64,000 nt of DNA from Tridacna crocea (Eukaryota > Mollusca > Bivalvia > Cardiida > Cardiidae): contig OX031063.1 in NCBI GenBank assembly GCA_943736015.1, positions 8,351,001-8,415,000 of the forward strand, written 5' to 3'. Every line of letters starts with the position of its first letter. Position 1 is the first letter of the stretch. Both the position numbers and the translations under genes were made by a program. The notes beneath the pieces were generated by a model. It ran no database searches. It was given only the letters and a program-made list of their open reading frames with translations, and was not told the origin of the DNA. This document shows positions 63,061-64,000 of this stretch, piece after piece.

Positions 63061-63375
63061 AACAGTAGCAACAGAAAACCCCTCATGGACCAAATATTTG
63101 AATGTAGAAAATATTGGCTGGAAATAGACCAGACGGTCTGTGTCTGTTGCTTGACTGGACTCTAGTGATATGCTAACGGCACTGTTGGTGGGGTCGGGTC
63201 CCGATGTCGAGCGAGAAAGCAAGTCTCCTGGAAGAGTCAAGCTAATAGCCTTGCTAATCTGTAGAGACATGCTTCTAGGCATGTCAGTATCTGTGACATC
63301 ATTAGATCTTGGAGACATGCTGCTGTATTTGTTGCGTCGAGGCATGTCACCAGGGAGCATGTCTTTAGGAGACAT
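63037..63375 (-). CDS. Uncharacterised Met/Ser/Pro-rich reading frame (doubtful)
   Basis: A minus-strand open frame of about 112 codons: MSPKDMLPGDMPRRNKYSSM, then SPRSNDVTDTDMPRSMSLQI and LPGDLLSRSTSGPDPTN. Recurrent MSP / DMP wording and Ser/Thr/Asp content resemble a disordered intracellular region. Its last part runs into a foldback MITE at 63060, and I see no good acceptor upstream (63380-63480), so it may be an exon fragment or chance. Confidence 0.22.
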   Translation of the reverse strand: MSPKDMLPGDMPRRNKYSSMSPRSNDVTDTDMPRSMSLQISKAISLTLPGDLLSRSTSGPDPTNSAVSISLESSQATDTDRLVYFQPIFSTFKYLVHEGFSVATVLTLITQS

Positions 63376-63379
63376 GCTT

Positions 63380-64000
63380 TGGTCTTTGCTGGGAGTTGCT
63401 TAATGCACTGGCAATACTATCCCTGACCAGTTTCATTCTCTATTTAGAACTCTTCAGAGGTAACGAAGCTATGATTAACTTATTTGGTAGTTGGTGGATA
63501 GAGTATGGCTGTTATGTTTATAATAAGTGGTGCCGGATTTCTATTAATAACTCCATATGAGCGATGGTGCCGGTCGGTGTTGGTCTGGGCTATTTTAAGC
63601 AAAGTGGTGCCGGTTGATGCCTGTAAAAAGCCTAATTTGGCTTTTATGCAACTTGTGGAGTGTTCACGTGGAGCTATAATGAGGGAGGGAGACTATATCA
63701 GCCATGGATGAGGGACAATTGTGAAATATAAATGGTGTCAGTGATTTTTGAGAAAATTTATATTTGCATAAAGAAATCAAAGCAAGCTTCATGGTACTTA
63801 GTTCACGTGTGCATTATCCGACGTTGGTTGTTACATGCAGGTGAATTTGCCAACATCGTTGACGGAAATGAAGTTCAAAGACAATATAGACTGGTTTTGT
63901 CTATTAGAAGGATTTCTTTATCATCCCAGTAGGTGGGGGTATTCAGTTGTCCCTTGTCAACATCAGTTTTAACATCACATCTCATATAGTCGGGAAACAG
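63380..64000. other. Unassigned sequence at the right edge
   Basis: No repeat family seen elsewhere in the window. GGTGCCGG occurs three times between 63525 and 63615. A possible phase-compatible terminal exon (63841-63932) is discussed as a finding but not called. Confidence 0.4.

Overview
This window looks like the inside of one very long animal gene on the + strand. Thirty-eight exons can be read from base 2 to base 62154. Every junction joins in a compatible codon phase, and together they encode about 1,900 residues (about 5.7 kb of coding sequence). The window starts and ends inside the gene: I see no signal peptide, no start codon, no convincing membrane segment and no secure stop codon. 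The AT-rich introns, short exons, GT-AG junctions (plus one GC-AG junction) and the intronic repeat families point to a bivalve mollusc. Dreissena or a similar heterodont is my guess from the repeat style, not something I could verify.

The protein is a modular extracellular receptor. Its order is: CTLD1 (C-terminal half only), short T/P linker, CTLD2, T/P linker, three discoidin (F5/8 type C) domains, one WSC domain, CTLD3, CTLD4, CTLD5, linker, CTLD6, CTLD7, CTLD8, CTLD9, then a proline-rich linker of about 120 residues. CTLD means C-type lectin-like domain. EPN (mannose-type) motifs occur in CTLD2, 5, 6, 8 and 9. CTLD3 and CTLD7 carry QPS, CTLD4 carries QPG and CTLD1 carries EPD, so different carbohydrate or non-carbohydrate ligands are likely along the chain. 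Most modules are bounded by phase-1 introns, the classic exon-shuffling pattern. The closest described proteins are mannose-receptor-like multi-CTLD receptors; because WSC and CTLD also co-occur in polycystin-1 proteins, the ectodomain of a polycystin-like protein is an alternative.

The introns are dominated by mobile elements. The main one is a foldback MITE of about 230 bp, with termini TTAACCCTTTACCAAAC and a near-perfect central palindrome. I count roughly ninety copies and fragments, about one per 700 bp. TTAA at both ends suggests piggyBac ancestry. Other elements are a 257-bp Mutator-like MITE with a 9-bp target duplication nested in a foldback MITE (17466-17722), a tRNA-derived SINE nested in another (21051-21271), a PIF/Harbinger-like element with two convergent gene remnants (49149-50374), a mariner-like element (38350-39783), and two families with a 5' hairpin and a 3' hairpin that resemble pearl/Helitron-type bivalve repeats. 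Of the latter, five long copies with internal arrays of about 165 bp all lie in the sense orientation (41065-59946).

Two intronic minisatellites appear to have been seeded from exon-intron junctions of this gene: the end of exon 31 with its splice donor (47065-47560), and the acceptor and start of exon 38 (60610-61130). The last 1.8 kb holds foldback MITEs and a weak minus-strand reading frame.
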